From assembly GCA_019313605.1 (NCBI GenBank), contig JAFDAW010000090.1, forward strand, positions 1 through 9,878: a stretch of DNA of 9,878 nucleotides. The letters are read 5' to 3'. Under the pieces are notes generated by a model. That model searched no databases, was not told the DNA's origin, and saw nothing but the letters and a program-made list of their open reading frames with translations. Within the stretch, counting starts at the first letter, position 1, and each line of letters begins with the position of its first letter. Below are positions 1-7,860 of the stretch, in pieces. The position numbers and the translations under genes are program-made. The stretch comes from Deltaproteobacteria bacterium. Lineage in GTDB: Bacteria > Myxococcota_A > UBA9160 > SMWR01.

Positions 1-257
1 TAGATTTGACCGCGTACGATCGGGGATTCGAAATCGAAGTCTCGACTCTGTCCGACCAGCAGGCTTCGATGCGGGCGATCGCGGTCGCGCGGGATACGGG
101 CAGGAACGGGGCATTGGGCGATTCGCAGCCGCCTCGGGTACCGCGCCTCGTGCCGGATCGAAATTCCTCCCCCTCCCCTACCGGAGAAGAAATCATCCGC
201 AGTCGACTTCTTCTTGCAGGCGAGGAGTGCGGCGAACAACATGGCCAGTCTGCATGA
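1..257 (+). other. Weak open frame entering from the left edge, possible 3' end of a gene
   Basis: The frame is open from the window edge to a TGA at 255-257, which directly abuts an ATG at 258. The first half reads fairly like protein (for example FEIEVSTLSDQQASMRAIAV), while the second half (from about 130) is Pro/Arg-rich and looks non-coding. I recognise no domain. The only start inside the window is a TTG at 6 without a clear ribosome binding site, so any real gene would begin outside the window. Otherwise 1-452 shows nothing convincing: a pyrimidine-rich tract lies at about 167-180, and AT content rises from about 350 toward the sulfatase gene. Confidence 0.2.
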
Positions 258-440
258 ATGGATTCGGATAAGAAGTCGCTTCCGAAGTCGGCAAAGAACA
301 CCGCGCAACCAAGTGCGCCAGGGGCCTCGGCCGCGATGACTCGGCATCGCGAAAACACAGGTCAATTTTGGTATAGACATGGAACCGATGCGCGCAATCA
401 CGCGAGAATAGGCGAGGGCTTGCGAAGAACATTACAAACA

Positions 441-447
441 AAGGAAG
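441..447 (+). promoter_or_regulatory. Ribosome binding site deciding the sulfatase start
   Basis: The purine run AAGGAAG lies five bases before the ATG at 453. It supports that start over the longer in-frame reading from ATG 258. The extra 65 residues of that longer reading are polar and unlike a sulfatase N-terminus, and they would bury the signal peptide. Confidence 0.65.
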
Positions 448-452
448 CGATC

Positions 453-2030
453 ATGAAGGGATCCGTGTTCGCAACAATTTCTGATTTCGCCACCCACAAG
501 AAGATATGTTTGTACATATCCCTACTTCTTCTCTCTGCGATACCCGCAGAAGCAAAAGATACCCAGCCGAACATTCTATTGATCGTGGTCGACAACCAAC
601 CCGCCTCGATTCTGGGCACTTACGGGAACCCGGATGTCAAGACGCCCAACATTGATCGACTTGCCACTGAGGGAGTGCGCTTTACCCGCGCTTTCGCCGT
701 ACACGGCATGTGTTCACCTACACGCGCCACGTTGTTGACAGGGCTCATGCCATCTCAACATGGGGTCCAGGATTGGCTCGATGATGAAGAGATGGGGAAT
801 TGGCCCAGTGATTGGAACGCGATCAGAGAGTACCGAACGCTTCCCTACACACTCAAGAATCGAGGCTACCAGACCTCACTGATCGGCAAATGGCACCTGG
901 GTCAGCCGCGGCCGCCGGACGAGTGGTTCGATTATTGGGTGACATTCAATCTGGGCCACACCGTCGATTTCTGGGACAACGAAATCAATGACAACTCCAA
1001 GAAATACAAATTAGAGGGCAAGCACAGCGTCGATTTCTTTTCAGATAAAGCCGTGGAATACCTGCAAGCCTACGATCATCAAAAGCCCTTTTTCCTGATG
1101 GTTACCTACAACGGGCCCTATATGAATCCGCCAACAAATCTCGGTGCCGCCAAGAACCGGCACTATGCGGATTACAAGGACAAGGCGTTCCCTTCGTTTC
1201 CGAGAAACAGGGTCAACGAGACGATACTCGAAGAACTAACGGTTACCGACCCAGAAGAATGGTATTTGAATTTGGCGCGAATGCATAACGACCGGGAAAC
1301 GATGGCGAATGCAGCGTCACAGAACACGATGGTAGACGATGGTGTTGGCCGTTTGTTGGAAGCACTGAGAGCCAACGGTCTCGCAGAGAACACCTTGGTG
1401 ATCTACACCAGCGATCAGGGAAATTTTTTCGGCCAACATGGTCTGTGGGGACACACTGATTTTTCATTTCCGGCGAGCTTGTACGATACCGCGATGAACA
1501 TACCGTTGATCGCTCACTATCCGGGCGTCATTGAAAAAGGACAGGTAAGTGATTTGTTCATTGGGCAATACGATCTCATGCCCACCCTACTGGATATGGC
1601 CGGATCAGATGTGGGAATCACCAACTCCCCTGGGCGGAGTTTTGCTGAACATCTAAGAGGGAGCGAACTCGCATCATGGAGCGATGCTGTGTATATGGAT
1701 CAGGAGGCAACGCGTGTCATCCGAACCGATCAGTATTCATATTGGAAACGACTGAAAGGTACGGGTGAGCACGAGCTCTACGATATTCAGAAGGATCCGA
1801 AACAAGAAAACGACCTATACGGAAATCCCGACTACGCTGAAGTGGTTTCGGAATTGGATAAAAGACTGACCCGATTCTTCGATACCTATTCCAATGCTGA
1901 ATATGATCTTTGGCGAGGCGGTACTGTGAAGGGATCTACAGAATCGACTCAGGTGTACAAGTCCCTGTACGGTGAACAATGGAAGCCGGAATCGGAGGTC
2001 CGACCCGCCTTTAGGGAGAACAACCCATAA
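453..2030 (+). CDS. Secreted sulfatase (arylsulfatase-type, formylglycine-dependent)
   Basis: This 525-residue protein is predicted to hydrolyse sulfate esters, probably on a glycan or aryl substrate, in the periplasm or outside the cell. A signal peptide (about residues 1-34, hydrophobic core CLYISLLLLSAI, cleavage after AEA) precedes the sulfatase domain. The C-S-P-T-R motif at residues 87-91 holds the cysteine that family members convert to formylglycine, followed by the usual ATLLTG. GKWHLG at 145-150 supplies the conserved Lys and His. D321 in TSDQG and the C-terminal ELYDIQKDP are also characteristic, and the length is normal for the family. Two metal-site positions differ from the textbook pattern: N48 replaces the second Asp of DD, and Q322 replaces Asn or His after D321. 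No maturation enzyme is present in the window. GC is near half, against roughly two thirds in the following genes, which suggests different ancestry. The substrate cannot be inferred. Confidence 0.93.
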   Translation: MKGSVFATISDFATHKKICLYISLLLLSAIPAEAKDTQPNILLIVVDNQPASILGTYGNPDVKTPNIDRLATEGVRFTRAFAVHGMCSPTRATLLTGLMPSQHGVQDWLDDEEMGNWPSDWNAIREYRTLPYTLKNRGYQTSLIGKWHLGQPRPPDEWFDYWVTFNLGHTVDFWDNEINDNSKKYKLEGKHSVDFFSDKAVEYLQAYDHQKPFFLMVTYNGPYMNPPTNLGAAKNRHYADYKDKAFPSFPRNRVNETILEELTVTDPEEWYLNLARMHNDRETMANAASQNTMVDDGVGRLLEALRANGLAENTLVIYTSDQGNFFGQHGLWGHTDFSFPASLYDTAMNIPLIAHYPGVIEKGQVSDLFIGQYDLMPTLLDMAGSDVGITNSPGRSFAEHLRGSELASWSDAVYMDQEATRVIRTDQYSYWKRLKGTGEHELYDIQKDPKQENDLYGNPDYAEVVSELDKRLTRFFDTYSNAEYDLWRGGTVKGSTESTQVYKSLYGEQWKPESEVRPAFRENNP

Positions 2031-2079
2031 GCTCTGGAGGCTAAGCGTCATAAGAGTATGGCGCCTGTGAGCAGCGAGG

Positions 2080-3798
2080 TTGACCTACTACACTCGTTTC
2101 GTGCGACCCCTCGTCGTCATCGTGGCCCTGCTTCTCCCGGCGTGCTTCGGCTGCGAGCGCTCCGACCCGGCTCCCGCGGCGGCGCCCCCGCCGTTCTTCG
2201 TCGACGCGACGGAGGCGTGGGGCGTGGACGTCGACTTCGATCGCGCGGCGCCGGGGAACTACTTCATGCCCGACAGCATGACTGGCGGCGTTGCTCTCTT
2301 CGATGCCGACGGCGACGACGACCTCGATCTGTACCTCGTGCACGGCCGCTGGGATGTCGCCCGCCGCGCCCCGGCGGCCGACGGTGTGAACCAGCTGCTG
2401 CTCCAAGGTGACGACGGTGTGTTTCGCGTCGCGCCCGACGCGGGCGGGGCCGCCGACGCGGGCTACGGGATGGGAGTGGCGGTCGGGGATGCGGACAACG
2501 ACGGCGACCTCGACCTCTACGTCACCAATTACGGTCCCGACGCGTTCTACCGCAATCGCGGCGACGGCACGTTCGAGAACGCGACCGCCGACGCGGGGAT
2601 CGGCAACGACGCCTATTCCGCCTCGGCCGGTTTCTTCGACGCCGACGGCGATGGATGGCTGGACATCTTCGTGACCAACTACCTCGCCTATGACTCGGTA
2701 CGAGAGGCACGAGATGCGGCGGGGCGGCCGGACTACGCCGGGCCGTCGGTGTCCCCCGCCGTGCCCGACGTGCTCTACCGGAACATGGGCGACGGCACCT
2801 TCACCGACGTCACCGAGGCCGCGGGTCTCGCGACCCCCGGTCGCGGGCTGAGCGTCATCTTCGACGACCTCGACGGAGACGGCCGCATCGACGTCTACGT
2901 CGGGAACGACGGAGATCCCAACTTTGCCTGGATCAGCCAGGCCGACGGCACCTTCGTCGACCGGGCCGCTCTGATGGGGCTCGCGGTCAACGGCAACGGG
3001 CGAGCCGAGGCGGCCATGGGCATCGCGCGGGGCGACGTCGACGGCGACGGCGCCGAGGATCTGTTCATCACCCACCTCGTGCAGGAGACCAACACGCTCT
3101 ACCGCCGCCGCGGGTCCGGTCAGTTCTTCGACGAGACGATGGGCCGCGGGCTGGCGGGCCCGAGCCTCGATCGCACCGGGGTCGGAACGGCGTTCTTCGA
3201 CCTCGAGCTCGACGGCGATCTCGATCTCTTCATCGCAAACGGCCGCATGTTCCGGCGTCGCACCCTCCCCGGTGCGTGGCTCAGCGATCACTGGAATCCC
3301 TACGCCGAGCCCAATCAGCTCTTCGTCAACCGCGGCGAGGGGCGGTTCACGGAGGTCGCGGAGGGCTGCGGTCCCGCGTGCGACGACCTCGAGGTGAGCC
3401 GCGGTCTCGCCGCCGGCGACATCGATCGTGACGGCGACATCGATCTCGTGGTCGCGAACTCGAACGGCACCGTGCGGCTCTACCGCAACGAAACACCCCG
3501 GCAAGGCCACTGGCTGGCGATTCGCGCGATCGACCCCGCGTTGAGACGCGATGCGGTCGGAGCCCGCATCGAAGTTTGGCTGGATCGCCGCATGCTCGTG
3601 CGGACCGTCACCGCCGCCCGCAGTTACTTCTCGAGCACCGATCTCACGACCCACTTCGGTCTCGGCGAGGCGGAGCGCGTCGATCGAATCCTGGTGCATT
3701 GGCCGGATGGTGCGATCGAGCACTTCGACGGCGGTGACGTGGATCGGTTGCGGGTCGTTCGGCGCGGGGAGGGGCGGCCGCCCACTCAAGATGGCTAA
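2080..3798 (+). CDS. VCBS/FG-GAP beta-propeller lipoprotein with C-terminal ASPIC/UnbV domain (CRTAC1-like)
   Basis: This 572-residue exported protein begins with a lipoprotein-type signal (core LVVIVALLLPAC, candidate lipid-anchored Cys22, then a Pro/Ala-rich spacer). Seven calcium-loop motifs of the DxDxDxxxD type lie at about residues 75, 137, 187, 263, 319, 374 and 447. They fit a seven-bladed propeller, although the loop at 374 (DLELDGDLD) is irregular. An ASPIC/UnbV domain follows at about 488-557, with GARIEVW, HFGLGEAERVD and LVHWPDGAIEHF. A CGPAC pair at 430-434 could form a disulfide. The family is common in environmental bacteria and its biochemical role is unknown; the propeller suggests ligand or protein binding. 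The start is uncertain. TTG 2080 directly abuts a GAGG, which is too close for normal spacing, and GTG 2101 keeps the whole signal peptide but has no clear ribosome binding site. An in-frame stop at 2068 excludes anything earlier. The next gene starts 17 bases downstream, so co-transcription is likely. Confidence 0.9.
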   Translation: MTYYTRFVRPLVVIVALLLPACFGCERSDPAPAAAPPPFFVDATEAWGVDVDFDRAAPGNYFMPDSMTGGVALFDADGDDDLDLYLVHGRWDVARRAPAADGVNQLLLQGDDGVFRVAPDAGGAADAGYGMGVAVGDADNDGDLDLYVTNYGPDAFYRNRGDGTFENATADAGIGNDAYSASAGFFDADGDGWLDIFVTNYLAYDSVREARDAAGRPDYAGPSVSPAVPDVLYRNMGDGTFTDVTEAAGLATPGRGLSVIFDDLDGDGRIDVYVGNDGDPNFAWISQADGTFVDRAALMGLAVNGNGRAEAAMGIARGDVDGDGAEDLFITHLVQETNTLYRRRGSGQFFDETMGRGLAGPSLDRTGVGTAFFDLELDGDLDLFIANGRMFRRRTLPGAWLSDHWNPYAEPNQLFVNRGEGRFTEVAEGCGPACDDLEVSRGLAAGDIDRDGDIDLVVANSNGTVRLYRNETPRQGHWLAIRAIDPALRRDAVGARIEVWLDRRMLVRTVTAARSYFSSTDLTTHFGLGEAERVDRILVHWPDGAIEHFDGGDVDRLRVVRRGEGRPPTQDG

Positions 3799-3837
3799 CG
3801 GGTCGGGGACATAAGATGGCTAACGGCCCCGGGACAT
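3788..3837 (+). repeat. Two adjacent 25-bp direct repeats bridging a stop and a start codon
   Basis: Copy one (3788-3812) and copy two (3813-3837) lie directly head to tail. They share aagatggctaacgg and gggacat and differ at three bases in between. The TAA within copy one (3796-3798) ends the propeller gene, while the ATG within copy two (3816-3818) starts the TPR gene. Copy one's own ATG (3791) opens a seven-codon frame reading MANGSGT that stops at 3812-3814. This resembles the first seven residues of the TPR protein, MANGPGT. Confidence 0.9.
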
Positions 3838-5510
3838 CCTGGCGGCTGACGCTGGCGGTTGCGATCGCGGCCGCGATGCTGCCCCGATGCGATCCGGCGT
3901 CGCCCCCGCTGGACGGCGCCCTCCTCACGCAGCCGCCGGTGCCCGACCGCAGCGGGCTCCAACCGCCGCTCGCCCGGATGATCGAGGAGACGGCCCGCGT
4001 CGTCGAGGTGAACCCCGACGATGCGGCGGCGTGGGGGAAACTCGGCAGCATCTACGTCGTCCACGATTTCACCGCGGAAGCCGTCGTCTGCCTGGAGCAG
4101 GCGGCCCAGCGCGATCCCGGGGAGTTCCGCTGGCCCTACCTCGTCGGTAAGGCGGTGATGCTGGACGATCACGCGGCGTCCCTAAGCGCGTTTCGACGCG
4201 CCCGTGCGTTGCGCGACGATTATGCACCGCTGGAGGCCCTCATCGGCCGCGCTCTCTTGCGGCAGGGCGACCTCGACGATGCGGAGGCGGCGTTTCGGCG
4301 TGCCCTCGCCCTCAACGACACGCTTGCGCGAGGTCATCTGGGGCTCGGTCAGATCGCCCTCGAACGCGGCGATGCCGCGGCGGCGGTGACCGCCCTCGAG
4401 CGCGCCCGCGAGCTGGGGGTGGGAAGCCAAGAGGTCCACTGGGCGCTCGCGATCGCCCATCGCCGCCAGGGCGACGCGGCCGCCGCCACCCGGGCCGAGA
4501 CGGCCGCCGCGAGCGCGACGGTGAGCGACGAGCTGCTGCCGGATCCGGTTTATCAAGAACTGATCGCCACGCTCGGCGCCACCCTGGCTCGACGCAACCT
4601 CCGGGTCACCCGCTACCTCGAGCGAGGCAACGCCAAGGCGGCGCTCGCCGTGTGGGAGGCCGCCGTCCGCGCCGATCCGGAGTGGGCCGATCCGGTGATC
4701 CGACTCGGACTCCTTCGCGCCCGGCTCGGCGACACCGACGGGGCCATCGAGATGCTCGAGCGCGGCCTGCGACTCGATCCCGAGCAGCACCAGGCGCGAA
4801 GCAGCCTCGGTGGTCTGCTCATCGGACGCGGTGCGATCGACGAGGGGATCGCTCACCTCCGCGCCTCCACGGCGGCGATGCCCGAGAATCCCGACGCTCG
4901 ATTCAACCTCGCGATCGGTCTCGCCCGCGCCGGGCGCCGCGCGGAGGCCATCGAGACACTGGGGGAGATACTCGAGCTCGCGCCCGAGAACCCCGACGCT
5001 CGATTCGCGCGGGGGTTGTTGCTCGCGATGGAAGGTCATCTGGAGGAGGCGACAGCCGACTTCGAGATCGTCGTCGATCTCGAGCCGACCCGGACGGACG
5101 CCTACACCAACCTCGCGCGGGCGTTGTCGCAGCAGGGGCGTCTCGACGAGGCGGCGGCGGTGCTGCGTAGCGCCCACGATCTCTTCCCGCGGCAGGCGGA
5201 CATCACCCTGGCGCTCGCCTGGGTCCTCGCGACCGCACCAGACGAGCCGTTGCGCGACGGGGGGGCGGCGATGAGGCTGCTGGACCCGCTCCTGCGAGAA
5301 CGCCGCGCCCCCCGGCGGCTCGACGCGTACGCCGCCGCCCAGGCCGCCACCGGCGACTTCGCGGCCGCGATCCGCACAGCGGACGAAGCGATCGCAGCGC
5401 TCCGCCGAGCGGGGCCGGGGGCCTCCGCGGTTCTCGCGGAGGTGGAATCGCGCCGCACGCTCTACGCGCGGGGGGAGCCGTTCGTGACGATTCCGGAGAA
5501 GGGGCCGTAG
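3816..5510 (+). CDS. Exported tetratricopeptide-repeat protein, partner of the UnbV propeller
   Basis: This 564-residue protein is built almost entirely of TPR units, which form a helical superhelix that binds other proteins. A hydrophobic N-terminal segment (about residues 9-22, LTLAVAIAAAML) suggests export. The Cys25 that follows is preceded by Arg, so a lipoprotein cleavage site is doubtful. Repeats of about 34 residues run from about 69 to 203 and from about 256 to 458, around a less regular segment at 205-255; a degenerate unit lies near 503-530. The conserved ending LYARGEPF resembles TPR proteins I recall beside UnbV/CRTAC1 genes. It lies 17 bases after the propeller gene on the same strand, so a shared transcript and a physical or functional partnership are inferred. 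The ATG is donated by a tandem repeat, with a GGGGA at 3805-3809 as possible ribosome binding site. No enzymatic domain is visible. Confidence 0.88.
   Translation: MANGPGTSWRLTLAVAIAAAMLPRCDPASPPLDGALLTQPPVPDRSGLQPPLARMIEETARVVEVNPDDAAAWGKLGSIYVVHDFTAEAVVCLEQAAQRDPGEFRWPYLVGKAVMLDDHAASLSAFRRARALRDDYAPLEALIGRALLRQGDLDDAEAAFRRALALNDTLARGHLGLGQIALERGDAAAAVTALERARELGVGSQEVHWALAIAHRRQGDAAAATRAETAAASATVSDELLPDPVYQELIATLGATLARRNLRVTRYLERGNAKAALAVWEAAVRADPEWADPVIRLGLLRARLGDTDGAIEMLERGLRLDPEQHQARSSLGGLLIGRGAIDEGIAHLRASTAAMPENPDARFNLAIGLARAGRRAEAIETLGEILELAPENPDARFARGLLLAMEGHLEEATADFEIVVDLEPTRTDAYTNLARALSQQGRLDEAAAVLRSAHDLFPRQADITLALAWVLATAPDEPLRDGGAAMRLLDPLLRERRAPRRLDAYAAAQAATGDFAAAIRTADEAIAALRRAGPGASAVLAEVESRRTLYARGEPFVTIPEKGP
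4881..5006 (+). repeat. Near-identical DNA in two neighbouring TPR units
   Basis: The 24-bp segments at 4881-4904 and 4983-5006 differ at one base and both encode PENPDARF. Their 102-base offset equals exactly one 34-residue TPR. This suggests that one unit arose by fairly recent tandem duplication or gene conversion. Confidence 0.8.
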
Positions 5511-5656
5511 CGTTCGGCGACATATCCCGCCCAAGGCGCGGAGCCCCGGGGACGGCCGCCGAACTCGTGATATGCTCAGCACGTGGTAGGCGGATAGGGG
5601 GCCGAGTGGGCGCTCCGCCGTCGATTCGCAGACCAGAATTCAAGAGGAGAGGCCCG
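5511..5656 (+). promoter_or_regulatory. Intergenic region with ribosome binding site for the small membrane protein
   Basis: An AAGAGGAGAGG run at 5642-5652 lies four bases before ATG 5657. It decides that start over the longer in-frame reading from 5567, whose extra 30 residues are basic and unstructured. TATGCT at 5571-5576 could be a minus-10 element, but no good minus-35 sequence is at the expected distance. The ribosome binding site is convincing and the promoter is speculative. Confidence 0.5.
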
Positions 5657-6052
5657 ATGATTCGCCTCAATTGTCGCCCCCTACTGCGGTTCGGGGCGGT
5701 TGCTGCCGCCCTACTGCTCGCGCTACCCGCGCTGGCCGATGAAATCGAGCCCGAGCCCTACGTCGAGGAAGAGGCGGTGGAGCCCGAACCGGAGCCCGTA
5801 GTCGAAGCCGAGGTAGAAGAGGAAGTAGAGTCCAAAGTCGCGAAACAGCCCGACCGCAGCCTCAAGCAGCTTTTCGACCTCGTCATCCTGCGGCCGTTCG
5901 GACTCGCCACGACCCTCGTGGGCGGGGCATTCTTCATACCCGCAGCGTTGCTAGCCTCCCCAAGCGGAGCGGAAGGCATTCAGGCCGCTTGGCAGCACTT
6001 CGTGGCCCCATCGGTGGAGCGCACCTTCGAGACACCGCTCGGAGAGTGGTAG
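5657..6052 (+). CDS. Small exported membrane protein with Glu/Pro-rich linker, function unknown
   Basis: The 131-residue product has three parts. A signal peptide (residues 1-27, ending ALPALA) is followed by an acidic Glu/Pro/Val linker (about 28-60), then a C-terminal module with one hydrophobic segment (about 75-101) and the ending FETPLGEW. The pattern VILRPFGLATTLVGGAFF, followed by small residues and a closing F-x-x-PLG, resembles short proteobacterial membrane proteins of unknown function that carry two RP-x-G-like motifs. That assignment is from memory and not certain. The linker may place the module away from the membrane or let it cross the periplasm. The signal peptide end and linker start (ALPA-x-ADEIEPEP) nearly match those of the beta-barrel gene on the other strand at 8966-7962. 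It stands apart from the TPR gene by 146 bases, so it may have its own promoter. Confidence 0.8.
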   Translation: MIRLNCRPLLRFGAVAAALLLALPALADEIEPEPYVEEEAVEPEPEPVVEAEVEEEVESKVAKQPDRSLKQLFDLVILRPFGLATTLVGGAFFIPAALLASPSGAEGIQAAWQHFVAPSVERTFETPLGEW

Positions 6053-6322
6053 GCCAGGTCAGGAGATGATGGCTCTTGGAGCCAAGTCAGCCCGGTTGTT
6101 GTGCTGCTTCAGCTGATCCCCGCGTTGGCGCAATGGGATGTCGATGCCGCCAAGACGGCGGGCTGGGAGCCGGCGCTGACTCGCGTCCAGCAGTATCGCG
6201 CGAAGGGCTTCGACGAAAGCGACTTGTAGTGGGGCTCGAAGGGCCCGGGCTCCCAACTGGATCTCATGCGACTGCGCGACCGATGGGGCGCGACCTCCAG
6301 GCGCTGTAGACTGCCCGCACCG
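6053..6322 (+). pseudogene. Possible gene remnant in an amber-interrupted frame
   Basis: After the TAG that ends the small membrane protein (6050-6052), the same frame continues with protein-like sequence to a second TAG at 6227-6229. It includes VVVLLQLIPALAQWDVDAAK and LTRVQQYRAKGFDESDL. It then continues as WGSKGPGSQLDLMRLRDRWG toward a TGA at 6323. The composition is less Arg/Pro-biased than random high-GC frames. I recognise no family. There is no start codon with a ribosome binding site, so a decayed gene is more likely than an expressed one; chance remains possible. Confidence 0.25.
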
Positions 6323-7851
6323 TGACACGACGGACTCGCAGCTTCGTTCTCGTCGCCGTGGCGCTCGCGGCAGTACTTTCGATCTCTCTGTGGCTCGGAG
6401 CATTGGATTCGGCTCCCGAAACCAAGAGCGCGCAGGAGGTGGAGGCCCGGGTGCGCGCGACGTGCAGCACCTGTCACTTCTTTCCACCCCCCGAAATCCT
6501 GCCGCGCAGCTGGTGGCGGAACATCGTCGAGCAGATGGTGGAGCGGAGAAAGGTCGTGCAACCGTCGTTCAGCATGGATTTATCGGTGGACGAGATCGTC
6601 GGTTGGTACGAGAGTCGCGCGCCTGAGAACCTCCCGATCGCGCATACGCTCAGCCGCCGCCAGCCCGGCCCGCTGCGCTTCAGCAAACACCTGGTCGATC
6701 TGGGACCAGAGAGCGGCCCCGCCGTCTCCACGGTGCAACGGCTCGACCCCGGTCTCGTTCCCGATGCCCAATGGGTACTCGCCGCTGCAAACATGGCAAA
6801 CGGCAGCGTTCACCTCTTCGCTCCGTCGCGGAGTGCCCAACGAATCGGCGCTGCCGAGCATCCGGCGCGCGTCGCGAGCGGGGACCTGGATGGAGATGGG
6901 CTCGCGGATCTCGTCATCAGCGATCTCGGCAACACCATGCCCACGGACGATCCCGTCGGGCGAGTGCTCGTGGCACGCAACGCGGGAGACGGCAGCTTCG
7001 CCCTCGAGACCGTTCTCGATGAGGTCGGGCGGGTCGCCGACGCGCGCCCCGTCGATCTCGATGGGGATGGCGATCTCGACATCGCCGTGGCGGCTTTCGG
7101 ATCGTGGTTCCGCGGCGGAATCTACATCCTGCACAACCAGACGCGTGCAAGCGGGCCCCTCGACTTCCGCGTCGAGAAGATCAGCAATCGCCCCGGTGCG
7201 GTTTCACTGGTGCCCGTCGAGGCGCTCGACGGGGGATCCGGCCGGGGGTTCGCCGTGGCGTTCGCGCAGCAGTACGAGCTGGTCTCGCTCTTCTACGAGA
7301 CGGGTGGCCGCTATGAGGAGCACGTGGTGTACCGCGGGCCCCATCCGAACTGGGGCGTGAGCAATCTCACCGCGATGGACTTCGACGGCGACGCAGATGT
7401 CGACTTCCTGCTCGCCCACGGCGACACGCTCGACGATGGACTGCCCTTCAAGTTCTATCACGGGGTGGAGTGGCTCGAGAATCGGGGCAACGCCCAGTTC
7501 AGCGCACACCGCATCGGCACCCTCTACGGTGCGCACAGTGCCGAAGCCGTCGATCTCGATGGCGACGGCGATCTCGACGTCGTGGCCAGCGGATTTCTCC
7601 CGCAGGTGAATCTGTCGGAATCCGCGGAGCGGATGCGCCTCGACTCCCTGGTGTGGTTCGAGCGCACCGATGGCGAATGGATCCCGTGGTCGATCGAGCT
7701 GAATCACCCCCTCCACACCGGCATGACGGTGGTCGATTTCAACCGGGACGGCCGGCCGGACATCGTCGCCGCGATCAACAGGGACTGGAAGCTCGAAGAG
7801 CCTCTGAGCGGCCCCTCGCTGGAAGTCTTCATCAACGAGGGCCCGCGCTGA
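6322..7851 (+). CDS. Exported c-type haem protein fused to VCBS/FG-GAP propeller repeats
   Basis: The 509-residue protein has a basic, hydrophobic N-terminal signal or anchor (residues 1-26). A haem c attachment motif C48-S-T-C51-H52 sits in a short helical cytochrome-like region (about 36-100). M72 and M85 are possible distal haem ligands. The remainder is a VCBS/FG-GAP region with calcium loops at about residues 188, 245, 353, 411 and 472. Such an arrangement implies an electron-transfer or redox-sensing head on a binding propeller in the periplasm or at the cell surface. The true redox partner is unknown. GTG 6322 is the only start keeping the whole signal segment, because an in-frame TAG lies at 6307; its ribosome binding site is weak. 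Unlike the propeller at 2080-3798, it has no ASPIC/UnbV domain. The gene on its 3' side converges from the other strand. Confidence 0.85.
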   Translation: MTRRTRSFVLVAVALAAVLSISLWLGALDSAPETKSAQEVEARVRATCSTCHFFPPPEILPRSWWRNIVEQMVERRKVVQPSFSMDLSVDEIVGWYESRAPENLPIAHTLSRRQPGPLRFSKHLVDLGPESGPAVSTVQRLDPGLVPDAQWVLAAANMANGSVHLFAPSRSAQRIGAAEHPARVASGDLDGDGLADLVISDLGNTMPTDDPVGRVLVARNAGDGSFALETVLDEVGRVADARPVDLDGDGDLDIAVAAFGSWFRGGIYILHNQTRASGPLDFRVEKISNRPGAVSLVPVEALDGGSGRGFAVAFAQQYELVSLFYETGGRYEEHVVYRGPHPNWGVSNLTAMDFDGDADVDFLLAHGDTLDDGLPFKFYHGVEWLENRGNAQFSAHRIGTLYGAHSAEAVDLDGDGDLDVVASGFLPQVNLSESAERMRLDSLVWFERTDGEWIPWSIELNHPLHTGMTVVDFNRDGRPDIVAAINRDWKLEEPLSGPSLEVFINEGPR

Positions 7852-7860
7852 CAAGGGGGT

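Noticed and set aside
372..377. TATAGA as a sulfatase minus-10 promoter element
   Set aside because: No recognisable minus-35 hexamer lies about 17 bases upstream, so a promoter call is not supported.
258..452. N-terminal extension of the sulfatase from ATG 258
   Set aside because: The added residues are polar, no ribosome binding site precedes it, and the signal peptide begins only after the well-placed ATG at 453.
2041..3789. Long 582-codon minus-strand open frame opposite the propeller gene
   Set aside because: Its sequence is Val/Glu/Arg/Gly-rich with no domain, and it mirrors the repeated Asp/Gly codons of the clear VCBS/UnbV gene on the plus strand. High GC makes such antisense frames long.
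4182..5582. 466-codon minus-strand open frame opposite the TPR gene
   Set aside because: Arg-rich sequence without recognisable fold. The plus-strand TPR periodicity explains the region.
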